Notes under the pieces: generated by a model
Seen by the model: only the letters and a program-made list of their open reading frames with translations
Told to the model about the DNA's origin: nothing
Databases searched by the model: none
Made by a program: the position numbers and the translations under genes
Assembly: GCA_023434205.1 (NCBI GenBank)
Contig: JAEYTB010000098.1
Coordinates: 1 to 13,052 of the forward strand
DNA: 13,052 nucleotides
Source of the DNA: Planctomycetota bacterium
GTDB lineage: Bacteria; Planctomycetota; Phycisphaerae; Phycisphaerales; UBA1924
Direction of reading: 5' to 3'
Shown: positions 12,628 through 13,052 of the stretch, piece by piece
Position numbering within the stretch: the stretch's first letter is position 1
How the letters are laid out: the number at the start of each line of letters is the position of its first letter

Positions 12628-13052
12628 CTATCCCTCGAGTTTCGCCTTAAGCCCATCCAGCGCCGCGCCCCAGAACTTCTTCATCCGCTCTCCCGCCGTG
12701 GCGGACTTCAGCCTGCTGTGCTGCACGGTGACCTGCGACTTGGCGGCGCCCTTTGCGTAGAACATCACCTCGACGTTGGTCCCATCCGCCCACGTGATCC
12801 GCAGGCTCTTGTTCTCCGCGGCCTTGCGGACGGTGTAGGGCTCGGCCTCCAGCCACTTCTTCTCGCCGCCCCACGCGGCGTACAGGCGCGGCAATGTGAC
12901 GTTGATGGTCCGGCTTGAGCTGACGGAGTAGCCGTCGGGGCGTTGGTGCTTGTTGCGGTGGCCGCGGGCGCGCTCGTAGAGCACCGTGACCATCTGGCAC
13001 CACCACTCGGGCATGGCGTGCTGGGTGTGCAGGTGTTCCGCGGCGGCCTTGT
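12628..13052 (-). CDS. DUF4287/SRPBCC-domain protein, 5' end outside the window
   Basis: The C-terminal 140 residues of a protein whose frame is open to the right edge. The first visible part (HLHTQHAMPEWWCQMVTV, then LYERARGHRNKHQR) is the end of a DUF4287-type domain, with its WW-x-QMVTV-x-YERARG signature. The rest is a short SRPBCC/AHSA1-like domain: SRTINVTLPRLYAAW, LRITWADGTNVEVMFYAKG, KSQVTVQHSRL and ERMKKFWGAALDGLKAKL. This two-part arrangement is a known family of about 180-200 residues with unknown function. The ATG at 13014 is inside the DUF4287 part and so is not the true start. No signal peptide is visible in the part present. The stop is 10 bases before the cyanophycinase-like gene, so the two are probably cotranscribed. 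Confidence 0.88.
   Translation of the reverse strand, partial: KAAAEHLHTQHAMPEWWCQMVTVLYERARGHRNKHQRPDGYSVSSSRTINVTLPRLYAAWGGEKKWLEAEPYTVRKAAENKSLRITWADGTNVEVMFYAKGAAKSQVTVQHSRLKSATAGERMKKFWGAALDGLKAKLEG

Noticed and set aside
1..13052. A new defence system, CRISPR array, mobile element, or RNA gene
   Set aside because: I looked on both strands for regularly spaced repeats, transposase or integrase motifs, nuclease or reverse-transcriptase motifs and tRNA-like folds and saw none. The genes present are housekeeping, redox, surface and hydrolase families.

Overview
The window looks like a piece of a GC-rich planctomycete chromosome, most likely class Phycisphaerae. Third codon positions are strongly G/C. 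Two secreted proteins end in the double EF-hand-like 'GC-type dockerin' tail (ADFnGDGdxGTDxDIEAFFrxLAG...C) typical of that group, and there is a secreted prenyltransferase/squalene-oxidase-repeat protein of a kind common in Planctomycetes. This assignment is an inference from protein families, not from a marker gene.

Positions 1-9363 hold eight plus-strand genes: a DUF721/DciA-like protein, a DCC-family CxxC protein (DUF393), a 1142-residue surface protein (choice-of-anchor-J-like domain, beta-helix, Ig/Fn3-like domains, dockerin tail), a classical SDR oxidoreductase, a second dockerin-tailed secreted protein, a phosphofructokinase with PPi-type active-site residues, a small FHA protein, and the secreted alpha/alpha-toroid protein. 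The 191-base gap at 6156-6346 contains, on the minus strand, the broken first quarter of a Rossmann NAD(P)-binding gene. The left edge may hold the start of a divergent minus-strand gene.

Positions 9365-13052 hold five minus-strand genes read from right to left: a DUF4287/SRPBCC protein (cut by the right edge), a secreted cyanophycinase-like S51 hydrolase, a two-helix membrane protein, a class I O-methyltransferase, and a membrane-anchored SRPBCC protein. Gaps are 10-66 bases, so they could be one transcription unit. The two blocks converge with only one base between stop codons. In this cluster the ribosome-binding sites of three successive genes lie in the 3' arms of small stem-loops, one of them supplied by a REP-like intergenic repeat.

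No tRNA, rRNA, CRISPR array, transposase, phage gene or recognisable defence system is visible. Most of the window is ordinary housekeeping and surface-protein content. The points most worth a second look are the matched dockerin tails, the Rossmann gene remnant, the hairpin-embedded ribosome-binding sites and the secreted cyanophycinase-like enzyme. No intergenic stretch exceeds 300 bases.
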